Assembly: GCA_022749755.1 (NCBI GenBank)
Contig: CM040443.1
Span: 14,399,744-14,463,743, forward strand
Reading direction: 5' to 3'
Length of the DNA: 64,000 nt
From: Azadirachta indica
Taxonomy: Eukaryota > Streptophyta > Magnoliopsida > Sapindales > Meliaceae
A model generated the notes under the pieces. The model was not told the origin of the DNA. It did not search any database and saw only the letters and a program-made list of their open reading frames with translations. The position numbers were made by a program, and so were the translations under genes. Position 1 is the stretch's first letter, and each line of letters begins with the position of its first letter. This document shows positions 25,931-37,029 of the stretch, one piece after another.

Positions 25931-27660
25931 GAGCCCTTACAAGGATAGTGTTAAAGATTTGACATGTACTTTCTAATCTGTGAAATTCTTTCACAATGAA
26001 TTTTGTTGTAATTGCAACATTGAATGCAATATTATTTCATGTACTTACTAATGATTATTGGTTTCTTAGAGATTTTTTCCTACCATATATATAACGATTG
26101 AGCAATAAATTAAAAAAAAAAACAATGGATAGTTGTTGAGCAAATAAAACTTCTTCAATGAACTTGGTTTTAATTTGTGGGACACTAAAATAAATAGAAT
26201 AACTTCTATTAATATAGATATTGATCGAGAAATAGATAACACATATTTTGAATCAACAAAAGAAAGTTAATAACAAACATACATCAAAAAAGAATGATAC
26301 GAACGTGCTTTGAAGTATCAGTGATCTATTTTGTCATATATATGAACAAAACAAAATAGTATGATTAATATGCAATAATAGGGCCCTATCCTTTAAACTC
26401 GAGTGGCTCCTCAAATAAAAAAATCAAATATATGTTTCATTAAATTCAAACATTTGGCGAAGTTTAAAACATTGCCCTTTAATAACATGGTGAAGTTTGA
26501 GAAAAAGGTATTTTGGACCCTTTATATACAGGCTCGACAAACTCTTACTTATCAAACGCTCGAGACTTAGTAATTTGTTGAGTGTTCCAGAACCTTTGTA
26601 GCTTTTGTCAAAGGTGGCTTGATTGTTGAGCGTTGGACAAAATGCACTTTGTCGAGCGAGACTAATTAGGCCAAAACACCCTCCCACAATCTTTGTTAAC
26701 AAGGGTTCTTCAATCAAGCACTCGAAAATCATTTAATCATTGAGTATTTCAAAAAATAGATTGATTTTGTTGAGCACAACTTGATTTCAACAATTGAAAC
26801 TGTCGAATGTTGGTACAATGGTCTGTATTATGCTTTATTCAAAATGACTTAATTTTCAATGCAATGAGGTTTTCCCTAATACCTAGTGTAAGTTTATTGG
26901 TCAAGAGTAATTGATTAGTTACTTGTATGATTATCTTTAGTATGTGTGCCCATAACTTAACAACAATGAAACGTGTACTACGATGAAACACATAATATAA
27001 AATGACAAACTAAAATATATATTTATACACATAGATTGACATGTACAAAAAAATAACGTTTATCTAAAATGTAGTCAACTACAATAATTCGTTAACAAAT
27101 AAATCAACAGCAATTTTCCTCATAAAGAGGGGGCTGTGCTCAGGTCCAAAGTCAAAAGGTCATCCTAACCCTAAGTACTAAATAAACTTAAGTGTGAAAA
27201 TACCACAATCTCTGCTCTCTGGTGATAATGGGGTATACCCTCCAATGGTCATATGTAGGTGAAGGCTAAGGTGTTATTTTTCAAATCAGTCTGTTCCATA
27301 TAGACCCCATTATGACGTAGGAGATGAGGTAACAACATTCACAATACAGATTAGAATTTTTAAAACAATATAATCCTAGTAAAATAACTGAACACTCCAA
27401 TTAAGTGTATACATCAACCTATCCCTACAACAATAATGCTAGTAACAGCCTTAACAATGGTACTTGTATTACTTCTTTCCCTCAGAAGTCAATATGGTCC
27501 ACTCAAAGTTATCAGCATGCTGTGGACCATAAGCATGCATCTATTCTCAAATCTAATGAACAAATTGCATTATATATTCCCTTAGTTCACAAATCTTTTG
27601 TGTAACAACTGTAAGTCTTGCATTTAGCACTTGCAACACATTGTTGTTATGTCGTTCATG
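25931..27660. other. MULE interior, no gene recognised
   Basis: Sequence between the transposase and the opposite-strand gene remnant. The minus frame 26424-26732 and plus frame 27405-27605 have no recognisable motifs. If the DUF1985-like gene once had downstream exons, including an Ulp1-type protease, they should lie here on the minus strand, but I could not identify the catalytic His/Asp/Cys segments. Confidence 0.4.
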
Positions 27661-27668
27661 TGTAGTGT

Positions 27669-28070
27669 CGTCTCCGTTAAAGTGGTGCTCTAGTATTTTT
27701 AAGAGTTTTAGTGCTTATATGCCTATAGTGTCAATATTCACTTGTCAAAGATAAGATGATTACAATTGTCAAGATAGATAAAAAAAGGCAAACCTGTGTA
27801 GAGTCATCTCCTTTTAGGTGCTGCTCTGGTGCTATTGAGCATTTACCTATATACCCGCAGCATTAATATTCACTTGTTAGAGATAAAATGATTCAATTAT
27901 CAAGGTATATAAAAGAAGTAAACCTATGTACAGTTGTTTTCAATAAAAGGCTACTCCTTTGTTTTCGAGTGTTTAGGATCCTGCATAGTAATGGCGTGAA
28001 TATTAATTTGTTAGAAATAAGATAATTATAATTGTTAAGATAAAGGAAATAAGCAAACCCTTGTATTCAT
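27669..28070 (-). repeat. Three-copy tandem repeat of about 130 bp, exon-intron-like
   Basis: Three consecutive units (about 27669-27799, 27802-27930, 27931-28070) share CAATATTCACTTGT-like, AGATAARATGATTA-like and AAGCAAACC-like blocks. On the minus strand each ends an exon-like part with CTACACAG or GTACATAG followed by GTTTGC or GTTTAC, so the array looks like repeated small exons of the gene lying upstream on that strand (28708-29190). Confidence 0.6.
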
Positions 28071-28707
28071 GGCTACATCTGTATGGTGGCCAAAAAATAG
28101 ATGACCCCCATATTCACCCTTTTCCTAAATGCCCGTTAGTTGTAGTAGTTCTACTCTATAAGGTGTACCCAACTCTATAGCCAGTGGCTTCAATGTCTGG
28201 ATAACAATAGGTGGCTACAAAAAAAAAACAAATTGTATTACACTTGTACTTGTATTAATACAAAAATCAATACATCTTAAACATTTTAAAGATCGTCTAA
28301 TGGATTCTTTGTTCAAAACTAACTTAAGAACTTACTTTCGGTTGATACTCTTTGTCTTTGATTTCCACCTAATATTCAAGGGATTCTATTGCACAATTTT
28401 TTTGCATAATCTTTCCCCACTATAAAGATTGCCTCGTAAATCCACACCTTTACTTACAGTAAACAACATGTAAGCCAATAATGGTAGTCAATGATGGTAG
28501 CATATTAGAAGACGATTATTTAAGTGTTAAGTGAAAGATTTAATTACTTGGAAGGCAATGGGACAACCCTCAAGGTTGTAGCCACCCTTTCACTTTTGAC
28601 TGATTGACAGCTTCATTTTTATAATTCTCATACTAACCAACTATAACTCAGGTCAATGGTCGAAAAGTGTATTGCTGAACAGCTGAACCTCATGGGTAAG
28701 CATTAAA

Positions 28708-29190
28708 CTAATATAAGTCATCTAACATCCATAACAACCATGTATCAACTTGATTCCTATACCTTTGCCCAAATAATAACCATTCCGTCAAACAGAATAA
28801 TGGGAGTCGAATTGCATCAAGATCATCCGTAGTACAAAAATCCCATTTGGCAAAAGCTTTTTTTAGATTCTTCAGTGAAAATGTTGATGATTTACCAAAA
28901 TAAGTCTGCTCAAGCCGCTCACTCCCATTAACCTCTACTGGAAAAGTCTCAAATTTCAAATTAGTGATAAGTGCGAGCTCAACACGAGAAAAACGGATCG
29001 TATTTGCCCTTACAAGAAACCACATCTCCTGCTCAGCATTCCTCATATGCACCTCATTTAGTAGCATGTAATGAACGAGATTGTTAGAAAGATTGAGCTC
29101 CTGTATGTCCAAGAAGCGCCCCAGGCATGTCTACCTAAATAGCTCAGCTTGTCGAGTCGTCAACTTCATTATAATATTGCCAATCGTCAT
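28708..29190 (-). pseudogene. DUF1985-like gene remnant carried by the MULE
   Basis: The minus strand is open from 29112 to 28708. It extends upstream to about 29190 in the same frame through one TAG (TTRQAELFR, stop, TCLGRFLDIQELNLS). The product has the DUF1985 signature: a short helix region, then EMWFLVRANTIRFSRVELAL, ITNLKFETFP, and later KKAFAKW with IRLPLFCLTEWLLFG. In intact plant genes this domain is followed by an Ulp1-like cysteine protease and the whole is carried by MULEs; no protease part was identified here. The stop and missing protease suggest a dead gene, though splicing could rescue part. Orientation is opposite to the transposase. Confidence 0.75.
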
Positions 29191-29785
29191 CAATTTGGAT
29201 AAAATAATAGGCGTGCTATGAAAGTGATTTGCTTATCTAATTTTAAACCTTTTCTACACCTTCAACATGTTTTCCTAACAAAGAACAAGATATAAATATA
29301 TCCTCCAGATAAAAATTTAAAATAATTATAGTCGATTATATACAATATAATTTATGAAATATAAAAAGCTCATTCTCTTTTCCTCCATTTTTGGACCAGA
29401 CAATTTATATAAAACTATACATTGAAAAAGAAAATTAAATATTATATTGTAAATGTGCAAGGATAGATTAATTCCAAAATGCATATATATATAATAAATA
29501 TTTAGACAACAATGGGATAACCCAGTAGAATCTTATGGATCATTAGCTTTTTCAATTGCAAATCGAACATATAATAGTCTTTCATCAAGAAAATCAATAT
29601 AATTTTCTATGCTTATTTCCCTAATTATTATAACTTAGTGAAAACAAAAAGTTAATGGTTGATGGTAGGTGAAATGGTGGGTTAGAGTTCTAAATAAATT
29701 AGTCTTCAAGTCAACCAAATGATAATTTTTTTTTTTAAACTCGTTTAAGCATGTTGACAGTGGTGTGTTTTTCTAATTCTAGATT

Positions 29786-30235
29786 CTAGATTTTTATTTG
29801 TATTTTCTGTTGGCTTGTTTTCTTATCATTTCTAAAAAATAGAAAAAGTAAGCCTTTTCATGCCTACCCATTTCACTAAATTTAGAAAAAGAAAAAAAAA
29901 TGGAAACACTTATAATATAGATTCCAGAACCCAAAAGAAGTCCACGTAACGATAATGCATTTCTCAATTTCAAGAATAATATAAAATATTTTACAGTAAG
30001 AAAGGTTTAATATAGCTCTCCTAGTCCCAAAAGGAGAAAGTTTGCATCATATTAGGATAATAGAAAATGACATAAAAATAATTCAGAGACAGAGAAAAAA
30101 AATAATTATAGATTTTTATTTGTATTTGTTGTTGCTTATTTTCTTAAAAGAGGTAATTTTCGTTTCTAAAAAATCGACAAAGTAAGCTTTTCCATGCCTA
30201 CCCAATTCACTAAATTTTAAAAAAAAAAAAAAAAC
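29786..30235 (+). repeat. Two-copy repeat inside the MULE
   Basis: TAGATTTTTATTTGTATTTT, AAAGTAAGCCTTTTCATGCC and CAYTTCACTAAATTT occur at 29786-29900 and again at about 30108-30230, a period of about 320 bp. It is part of the AT-rich non-coding right half of the MULE (29200-31424), in which I see no gene. Confidence 0.65.
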
Positions 30236-31424
30236 ATTAAAACTTTTCTACATTAAGTTTTGCAACTATAAGAAGAATGAATCAATAATTTTGGTGAAGT
30301 AAAGCGAATACAAAGTGACCAAGGATAGAGAAAGTCTGAAAAACAATAAATTCGATAGAGGGAAATCCAATCCATAAGAATCTATAAAGTAATGCAAATT
30401 CATTAGGACTACATGCTCATGTTACGCAAATATTTATATCATGTACATCAAAGGAAAAATCTTTCTAACAAAGAACAAGAACTATTATTAAGCACATCCA
30501 AGGTTATAAATAAGAGTCAAAAACCACTTTATCAATTATGTTATGAGAAAATCAATTTCAAAAGCCACTATTAACTCATGTCTCACAAGATTCTTTCTAT
30601 GCCAGGACACAATTCCTTGTCTTTTCATTGTCTTTATTTCCATTAACAAACCTTATCAAATATCATCCCCTTTCCTTTTTAGTTCATGCATGTTTAATAC
30701 AAATGTATTAACCATCAACAGATAATATATAACACGCATGCATTAAAACATTACAATATTGACCAAAAGTCTAAAACTGCTTTACGATAGAACTTGGATG
30801 CTCCTTTTTCATAAAAGAACTTATTAAGTGCTTATTTAAAAAGCACTCCAATAGCTAGTCTTATCCACAATAAAATCTTTCTAACAAAGCACTTGTCAAT
30901 TTCTTCTCAAAAAAAAATACTTTTATCTATTTCACTTATCAACCTAACAGAACACCATACACGACAAATTGTTATTGATTATTTGAAAGCATTTTCAACA
31001 ATTTCAAAGGCACTATCAAAGACAACAACCCAAGAAAGCTTACAAACAAAATCTCACGCAAAATCGAAGCCCAACATTTCACAATTTCATACAGACATTT
31101 CAACAAACACTATATATGCGTATTAACACAATAAAGCCATTTCACTATTAACACTTTATTACATTAAATTTTGCAAAGGAAATGGTGAGCTAATCTACAT
31201 AGGGAAGTGAACATTGCCATTTACATTTGCAAAGGAAAGTGAATCTATGATGAGTTGAATATGAACAAGCGTTGATTTCTACATATATAGGCTTGGCAAA
31301 CCAAAAAAAAAATGAAATTTACCTTTCGTTTGCTGCCAATTGCTCGGATTATCCCGTCATTGCCTACACAGTCTATGCCAAAAATTGATGCTAGTGCTTT
31401 TGCAATTTTGGTGAAAAAACAAAT

Positions 31425-31652
31425 TTGAAATTTAAGGTTGGGAATTTAGGAAAATCTTTTGGGGATGGGTGATTTTAGAGATATAGGGTTTTTCAAAATG
31501 GAAAAGGAGGAAATCTTATGCTTTGTTTATAAAGGCTGTTTAGAGGGTATTTTTGTCCGATTTGCGAGTCTTAGGTTAATTTGGTCACAAATTATTAAAA
31601 AAGTTATTGTAGTAAATTCATTCAAAAATATGAATATTTTGGGTAATTTCCC
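31425..31652 (-). repeat. Right terminal inverted repeat of the MULE
   Basis: Reverse complement begins GGGAAATTACCC at 31652 and continues colinear with 22519-22750. It is followed at once by the second TTTAAAATT. Confidence 0.88.
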
Positions 31653-31735
31653 TTTAAAATTTTACATTTTTGGACTTTTAAATTTAAATTTAAAAATTTA
31701 TATAACTTTTGTTAACCAAAATTGCATGAGTAATT

Positions 31736-33300
31736 TGTAATACCCTAGGCTATTATTTTAATTAGAATACGCATGTTGGATATTTCCACTTTATATTATG
31801 TAAGGACATAGCAGTTTCGAATTTATAAGACACAAATGTTTATTTTTCAAAAGGATTTGATTAGGATGAATATGTTTATTACTTTAAAATAATAGAATTA
31901 TTAGATAATATAAATTTTGTTATCAGCAAAAGATATAAAAAAAAAAAGTTGAAAGGTTTGATTGAAATTAAGAGGCCATGTGTCTTAATTTAAGGATAGA
32001 ATTTGGGTAGTATATGCAAGGGTTAAGTGGTTGGCAACTATTTAAAAAAAATAAAATAATTAAATAAGATAAGTTTGGTTCAAGCGGTGGATATATATAC
32101 ATATAAACTTTCGTTTTCAAATTATAAATTGAAGGTCAATTAGAAAGGAAAGAAAGGAAAAAGAAAACAGGTTTGGTTTGAATTTATAATTTTGATTATT
32201 AACTTTAATTTTAAAAATTAGTATATTATTTCATTTAATTATAAAAAATTAAACTATTAGTATATAAATATATGTTTAAATATCTAAGTATATATATGTA
32301 CATATTTTTCAGATAATGAAGTTCGAAGCATCATTTATTATTATTGTTAAATTGATATTAGGAGGTGATTGGAGGGAGATAGGAAAGTCGACAGAATAAT
32401 TGCATTATAATACGTTTGTCAGGTAGGTATTTATATGCATTTGGTAAATTTTGATTTTAAAACTGAAAGATAGGGTATTTAATTAGAGTTGATGTTTTAA
32501 TAAATGTGTATGAAATTCTTAAATCACCACATGTTGATCCAATTAATTATTTTTTGAATCGAGTTTAAATAGTGAATTTTATAGGAATATTAAATTTACA
32601 AATATAGTGAAAAAATTGTATCAACACGTGTTGTATTTTTATAAATATATGGTTTGTATGAAAATGTTGTGAAATGAATTGATAAATGAGAATGTGATGG
32701 TCATGATTGTTGTTGTGACATGGCACCGATATTTGGGGCGACGGTCCCTGAGAATAATGCTCCTAAAATACGTAAGACCAGTTTTTGAAATAGCGGTTCT
32801 TCAGAACAATGCCTATAAAATACGCAAGTACAAAATTTATTGGAATTTTTTTAATGGAATTATTTGTTTTGCATTATTTATATGGTTATTGAAATTAAAA
32901 TTTTGATTTAATATTCTTCTATACTCTTTGCAGAAAATAAGAAGTGCTTTTATATTCAAACTTGTTTATTGTAACTTTTAAAATTATCTTTATATATAAT
33001 ATCTATTAGGCATTAGCTCATCCTTACTTTTCAGATTTAAGCAATGTTGGAGATTTGTATGTAGAAGACAAAGAATATTCTAAAATCAAGATTTTATTAC
33101 TTTTGAAATTATGTGTAATTATAGGAGTAAGATTTTACAACGAATGGTTTTGATGTAATTTCCATGCTTTTATTTGGATTTTAGAAAGTCATGAAACTGA
33201 TTATCTTTTGTTAATTAATAAAATGAAGTAGTTGGTATTTAATTTTATTGGAAGTGTTTAGAGTGAAATTTTAAAATTTATAAGATTATATATTTGATGT
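31736..33300 (+). mobile_element. Candidate solo LTR of a Ty3/gypsy element
   Basis: It starts TGTAATACCC, a start seen in many plant gypsy LTRs and shared in form (TGTAATATCC) with the gypsy LTR that ends at 38875 on the minus strand. It contains blocks usual for such LTRs: TTTTTCAGATAATGAAGTTC near 32305, and TGGCACCGATATTTGGGGCG near 32720 followed by a two-copy motif (CCTGAGAATAATGCTCCTAA then CTTCAGAACAATGCCTATAA). The right end is not certain (near 33293-33330) and no 5-bp target duplication could be confirmed. No internal gag or pol accompanies it. Confidence 0.55.
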
Positions 33301-33929
33301 ATACTACATTCTAACAGAAATTCTATCGAAATTTCTTATAATTAAGGATGTTAAATAATTAAATTTGTATTAAATTTTATTTTAATAATTTTATAATTTC
33401 TATTTTGTTATTTAAAATTAATTTTATTTGTTAATAATAAACAGTAACCAATTGTTGACTAGATCAATGTTATTGTTTACTGTTTAAACAATAGGCCAAG
33501 ATAATAGAGCGACTTGGTATAGCCTAACTCGTGAACAGTATCGGCACGACTAAGTACAACATAATTACTGTTTTTGACACAGCACAGCATGTGGGCCTTT
33601 GTTCTTAACCTAGCCCATGAACAATGTCATGTTAGGCCGTGCCAACATTGTTTACAGGTTGGGTCGTACTAGTCTCGAGTCGACTTGCCTGTTTTGCCAA
33701 CTCTAATTCTAAATTATTTGAAAAAAATAAGCGATTTAGGAAAGGAAGATGACTGCATTTAGTGTTGACATATTAGTGAGAGTAGTTATTGTTTCTATAT
33801 TTATTTCGTCAGCTCTGTCTATTCATTCTAGTGTGCAAGTAAAGCAATTGCAAAATCCATAACTTGTTTTTGGAACTATCCTTGGTCTTATTGTTCGATT
33901 GGTTAATGGCTGAACATGGTCTTATTGTT

Positions 33930-34170
33930 TGATTGGCATTGCACCGAGGAAGGACAAGTATCCAGTGGCAGTAGTAAGTTCTTGTTCATCCAAGAACAGA
34001 TCTTCAGGAACCTAAACGAACCATGAGCATAAATCAGAGCCACTCCTACCATAAGAGCCAATATTAAGATGGACCCAATGCTAGTGAGGAAGACAATAAG
34101 AACACTCAACACAACCAAGATCCCAAGGTTCTCGCTGGTGAAAGTGCACTGGAAGTTGACAGACAAATTA
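33930..34170 (-). pseudogene. PRA1 family protein pseudogene fragment
   Basis: On the minus strand from 34166, the frame reads a PRA1-like pair of hydrophobic segments (NLGILVVLSVLIVFLTSIGS and ILALMVGVALIYAHGSFR). After a one-base shift it continues VPEDLFLDEQE then ATGYLSFL, the conserved C-terminal end of plant PRA1 proteins (prenylated Rab acceptor, endomembrane trafficking). Only the C-terminal half is present; the region upstream (34170-34270) is degenerate. Plant PRA1 genes are usually single-exon, so a retrocopy or a truncated duplicate are both possible. The frameshift and missing N-terminus make it a pseudogene. Confidence 0.82.
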
Positions 34171-34324
34171 GGTTTTAGATTTCAGATGCGTCTAGTTTCT
34201 AATTATTGTCTGCGTGCATCTTTAATTTTTCAACACCTAGAAAGAGTCTACTGGGAAGTTTGAAATTACCCAAAAATTTCTAAGAAAGTCCAATCTAAGG
34301 TGGAATTCCTACCAGTAATATTTG

Positions 34325-34380
34325 GTAGGAATTGAACATACGCTCACACTGGGCCTTGTGTTCTGACCATCAGGCTAAGC
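34325..34380 (-). mobile_element. tRNA-derived SINE-like head
   Basis: On the minus strand TAGCCTGATGG (34367-34377) resembles an A box. TGTTCAATTCC (34328-34338) matches the B-box consensus at 10 of 11 positions, and the spacing is tRNA-like. No anticodon loop or cloverleaf is evident. It lies just upstream of the PRA1 fragment in the minus direction. Confidence 0.6.
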
Positions 34381-34389
34381 CCTAATGGC

Positions 34390-35620
34390 GAGATAAAATA
34401 TATTTAACTTGAATAAAGTTATGACATCTACCAAGTGTTGTTATATACATACAGCATAAGTATATTGCTTTTATCAGGAGGTTGAAATGAATCTACACAT
34501 TAAAAATGGATTTAGATTATTGACAAAGTCATATTTCAATTAAACTCCATGAAGTTTATTATGAGCTAATTCATTTTACTGTAGGAAGAGGAGATTTTTA
34601 TTATTATTTGAAATTTATATTGTTATTATTTTATTAAATTTATACTTAAATTTATTTATATTTTAATTTGATATAAAGTACTGTGATTTTTTTTTAATAT
34701 TATACATTACAGCTTATTGATAGCATATTATATAGATCAAAATTCTATTAAGGTAATCATGGTGTATCCCAAAAATCTACTTATCTAGTCAGTGAGATTT
34801 TTTTCTACCTCACACGACAGTGAGAGTATCATGATTTTTAAATCGTACTTAATTTGATATAAAATTACTAATATTTAGTTATAATTATAAGAGTAAACTA
34901 AAAATATGAATTAAAGAGTGAAATGTTTGACCCAATTAGCTTAATATTCTTCTTTATTCAAATTTTTTTGTTTATTTTTTTAAATATAATACATTATTAA
35001 ATTTATTGTACTTTTGTTAGTACATATATTAATAGGGATATTTTTGGTTTCCTTCCCTAAGATACAAAACTATCAGTTTGTGGCAAGGTTTGGGGAAATG
35101 CTCACTTACTTCTCCTAACCTATCCATCTTCATTAATTGACCATTAACTATAAGGATAAAATAGTAAATAAGGCGAATTGCTTAATGAAAATTAGTAGAA
35201 ATCCCTTGAGGTATTGAAAAATGATAGATATTCCCTTGAAGTTTTAAAAATGATAAATACCCTCCCGAACTATAATAAAACGATAGATAATACCCCTTAA
35301 AATTTACTATAAAATTATGCAAAATAATTATTTTACTCTTATTTATTTAAAAAGTATATTAATTTGGAGTTTAAATTTTCCTTACTTTGTCGTGTCATTT
35401 TTTTTTTAAAACAACACATACAGGTATTTATAAAGATATAGATATTTAATAAAGTGGGAATGGATGGTTTAGTAAGTTTAGGAAGAGTTGGAAAGCCTCT
35501 TAAGATTGGTATCATGGTATTGTTTCATAGGTTGTTGGGAGGCTTTGCCTTGTTCTTACTAAATTGTATTTAGAATTTGTTGTTATTTAATTAAGTATTG
35601 AATTTATATATGGTTTTTAG
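34390..35620. other. Intergenic with MULE-terminus-like text
   Basis: At about 35190-35320 the phrases GAAATCCCTTGAGGTATTG, GATAGATATTCCCTTGAAG and ACGATAGATAATACCCC resemble the inverted ends of the small MULE-like element at 21136-21885. No partner end was found. No gene was seen in the remainder. Confidence 0.4.
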
Positions 35621-35625
35621 CAGTC

Positions 35626-36727
35626 ATGGAGCTAGATGTTGACATCTTACGATAGCTATCCAAGCATGATTTTAGGGTTCTCACTACTGTTGAAATGGGC
35701 ATGATAAGTGTTCGTTCTCTTAATCAGTTCTTCAATTCTTTTAATTTGTTAAATGTGTTAAATTCTTGATTTCATGTTTTCATTTTTTATGACGACAACA
35801 TTCTCTAACCCATCCTTTCTCTTAGCTTTCAGCATGAAATTGTACCTGCAGAACTTGTGGATGGCATAGCTTCTCTCAAGTATTTACTTCTTTTAATAAT
35901 TTGATAATTTACCAATTAATCAGAATAATAAGTAAATTATTACGTTTTATTGTAATTCTTACATCTGTATGTGTATAGGCATAGAGGCACCTACAAGGTT
36001 TTAAAGAATTTGAGGAGGCATAAGCTATTCAACCATGACTCTTCCAAATGTGAGTTTTGGTTTTGTGTTGCTATGGAATTGAATGGTTATTTTCATCAGG
36101 CATACTTTTTTTGTTTTTTGTTAATTTGTTGCTTTTAAATGGTTATATGAATTTGTCCTTGTTATTAGATGATAGGCTGCGGCTCACATATCTTGGTTAT
36201 GATTTTCTTGCAATTAAGACCATCTTAAACCATGGAGTCTTTACAGCCGGAGGTCGTCAACTTGGTGTCGGAAAAGAATCTGGCAAAATATATACATAAA
36301 TATAAATACGTACAAGTTCTTCATGTATATATATGGTGATTTTAATGGCATTTGTTTTGTTCAAGACATCTTTGAGGTTGATCGGGAAGAGAGTACTGTT
36401 TTACCAATGAAGTTGCACAGGCTTGGAAGAACTTCGTTCAAGGCTGTCAAATCTTAACGCGATGACTTGATGCATTGTAATAATTAAGACTGGCTATATT
36501 TGTCCTGACTTGCTGCACTCAAAGAATTTGCTTTCATGAAGGTTCTCTACTCTTTTTTTTTTCCTCATTTATGTTCACTTTTACTTGGTAATTTCTATCT
36601 CATTGAATGATGATGTAAAACCTGGCTTTGTTGAACAGGCTTTGGAAAAACATGGTTTCCCTGTTCCAAGTGCTGTTGACTGTAATAGGCATTGTGTGAT
36701 TATGTCACTTGTCCGATGCTATTCACT
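35626..36727 (+). pseudogene. RIO2: RIO2-type atypical kinase pseudogene, introns retained
   Basis: Six exon remnants in order: 35626-about 35704 (MELDVDILR, stop, LSKHDFRVL), 35833-35880 (HEIVPAELVDGIASLK), 35979-36049 (GTYKVLKNLRRHKLF), 36169-36282 (LTYLGYDFLAIKTIL, then VGKES of the nucleotide loop), 36366-36541 (DIFEVDREESTVLPMKLHRL, then GRTSFKAVKS with stops), and 36639-36727 (HGFPVPSAVDCNRHCVIMSL). RIO2 kinases act in late 40S ribosome maturation; these pieces cover the winged-helix domain and the kinase N-lobe. Stops in exons 1 and 5, and loss of the hinge-onward kinase domain, show a dead, truncated gene. Retained introns mean it arose by DNA duplication and not by retrocopying. Confidence 0.92.
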
Positions 36728-36749
36728 GTAAGAGTTCCTTTACTTCTAA

Positions 36750-36930
36750 ATCTGTTAGCTTTTTGTTCCTCAATTTTTGATTTTGCATACTATAAATTAT
36801 CTTCTTAATGTCTAGTAATAGCTTTTTTACATGATTTCGAATATAGCTTTTATAAGACAAATATGAAGAACTGAAAACTAAATACCATAAGATTAACCTA
36901 CGTTAAGAACTGGAGATGCAAAATAGGTAA
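36750..36930 (+). repeat. RIO2 pseudogene intron segment, repeated at 20455-20625
   Basis: It begins right after the last recognisable RIO2 exon and its GTAAGAG donor, so it is intron sequence or an old insertion in that intron. The same text recurs about 16 kb upstream. Confidence 0.75.
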
Positions 36931-37029
36931 TAATTTCTGTTACCATAAAAGTAATAATAATTTTTGTTTGAGAGATTAAAATGTAATACAAAGAGCAATG
37001 CAAAGGTAAATAGGTAAAATCAAGATACA

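Larger units (their letters stand above)
22519..31652. mobile_element. 9.1-kb Mutator-like element, Kaonashi-type layout
   Basis: The termini GGAAAATTACCC (left) and GGGAAATTACCC (right, reverse complemented) head inverted repeats of about 230 bp (22519-22750 and 31425-31652), about 80% alike by eye, sharing ATGAATTTACTACAATAA and CAAATCGGACAAAAATACCC. The flanks are identical 9-bp words TTTAAAATT (22510-22518 and 31653-31661). Inside are a broken MULE transposase (plus strand, 23425-25930) and a DUF1985-like gene remnant (minus strand, 28708-29190). MULEs that carry DUF1985/Ulp1-like genes are known in plants as Kaonashi elements. All coding parts have stops or frameshifts, so the element is dead. 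It sits inside the hAT element. Confidence 0.88.
20634..33705. mobile_element. hAT-type element split by later insertions
   Basis: Left end TAGAGATGGTAAATGGG; right end reverse complemented TAGAGTTGGCAAAACAGG. Both are flanked by a perfect 8-bp duplication ATTCTAAA (20626-20633 and 33706-33713), as expected for hAT transposition. G/C-rich subterminal text (20640-20850 and 33490-33700) shares words like AACAGTAT, GGCACGAC and GCCCA. After removing the inserted small MULE-like element (21136-21885), the large MULE (22519-31652) and the LTR (31736 to about 33300), about 1.6 kb of AT-rich hAT body remains. No hAT transposase was found, so the original element was non-autonomous and close in size to the one at 55181-56798. 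Confidence 0.85.

Noticed and set aside
26424..26732. Minus-strand frame of 102 codons as a protease exon
   Set aside because: No Ulp1-type His, Asp or Cys motif could be recognised; it may be a chance frame in MULE DNA.
36057..36299. Open frame of 80 codons as an independent gene
   Set aside because: It is RIO2 pseudogene exon 4 with preceding intron sequence read through.
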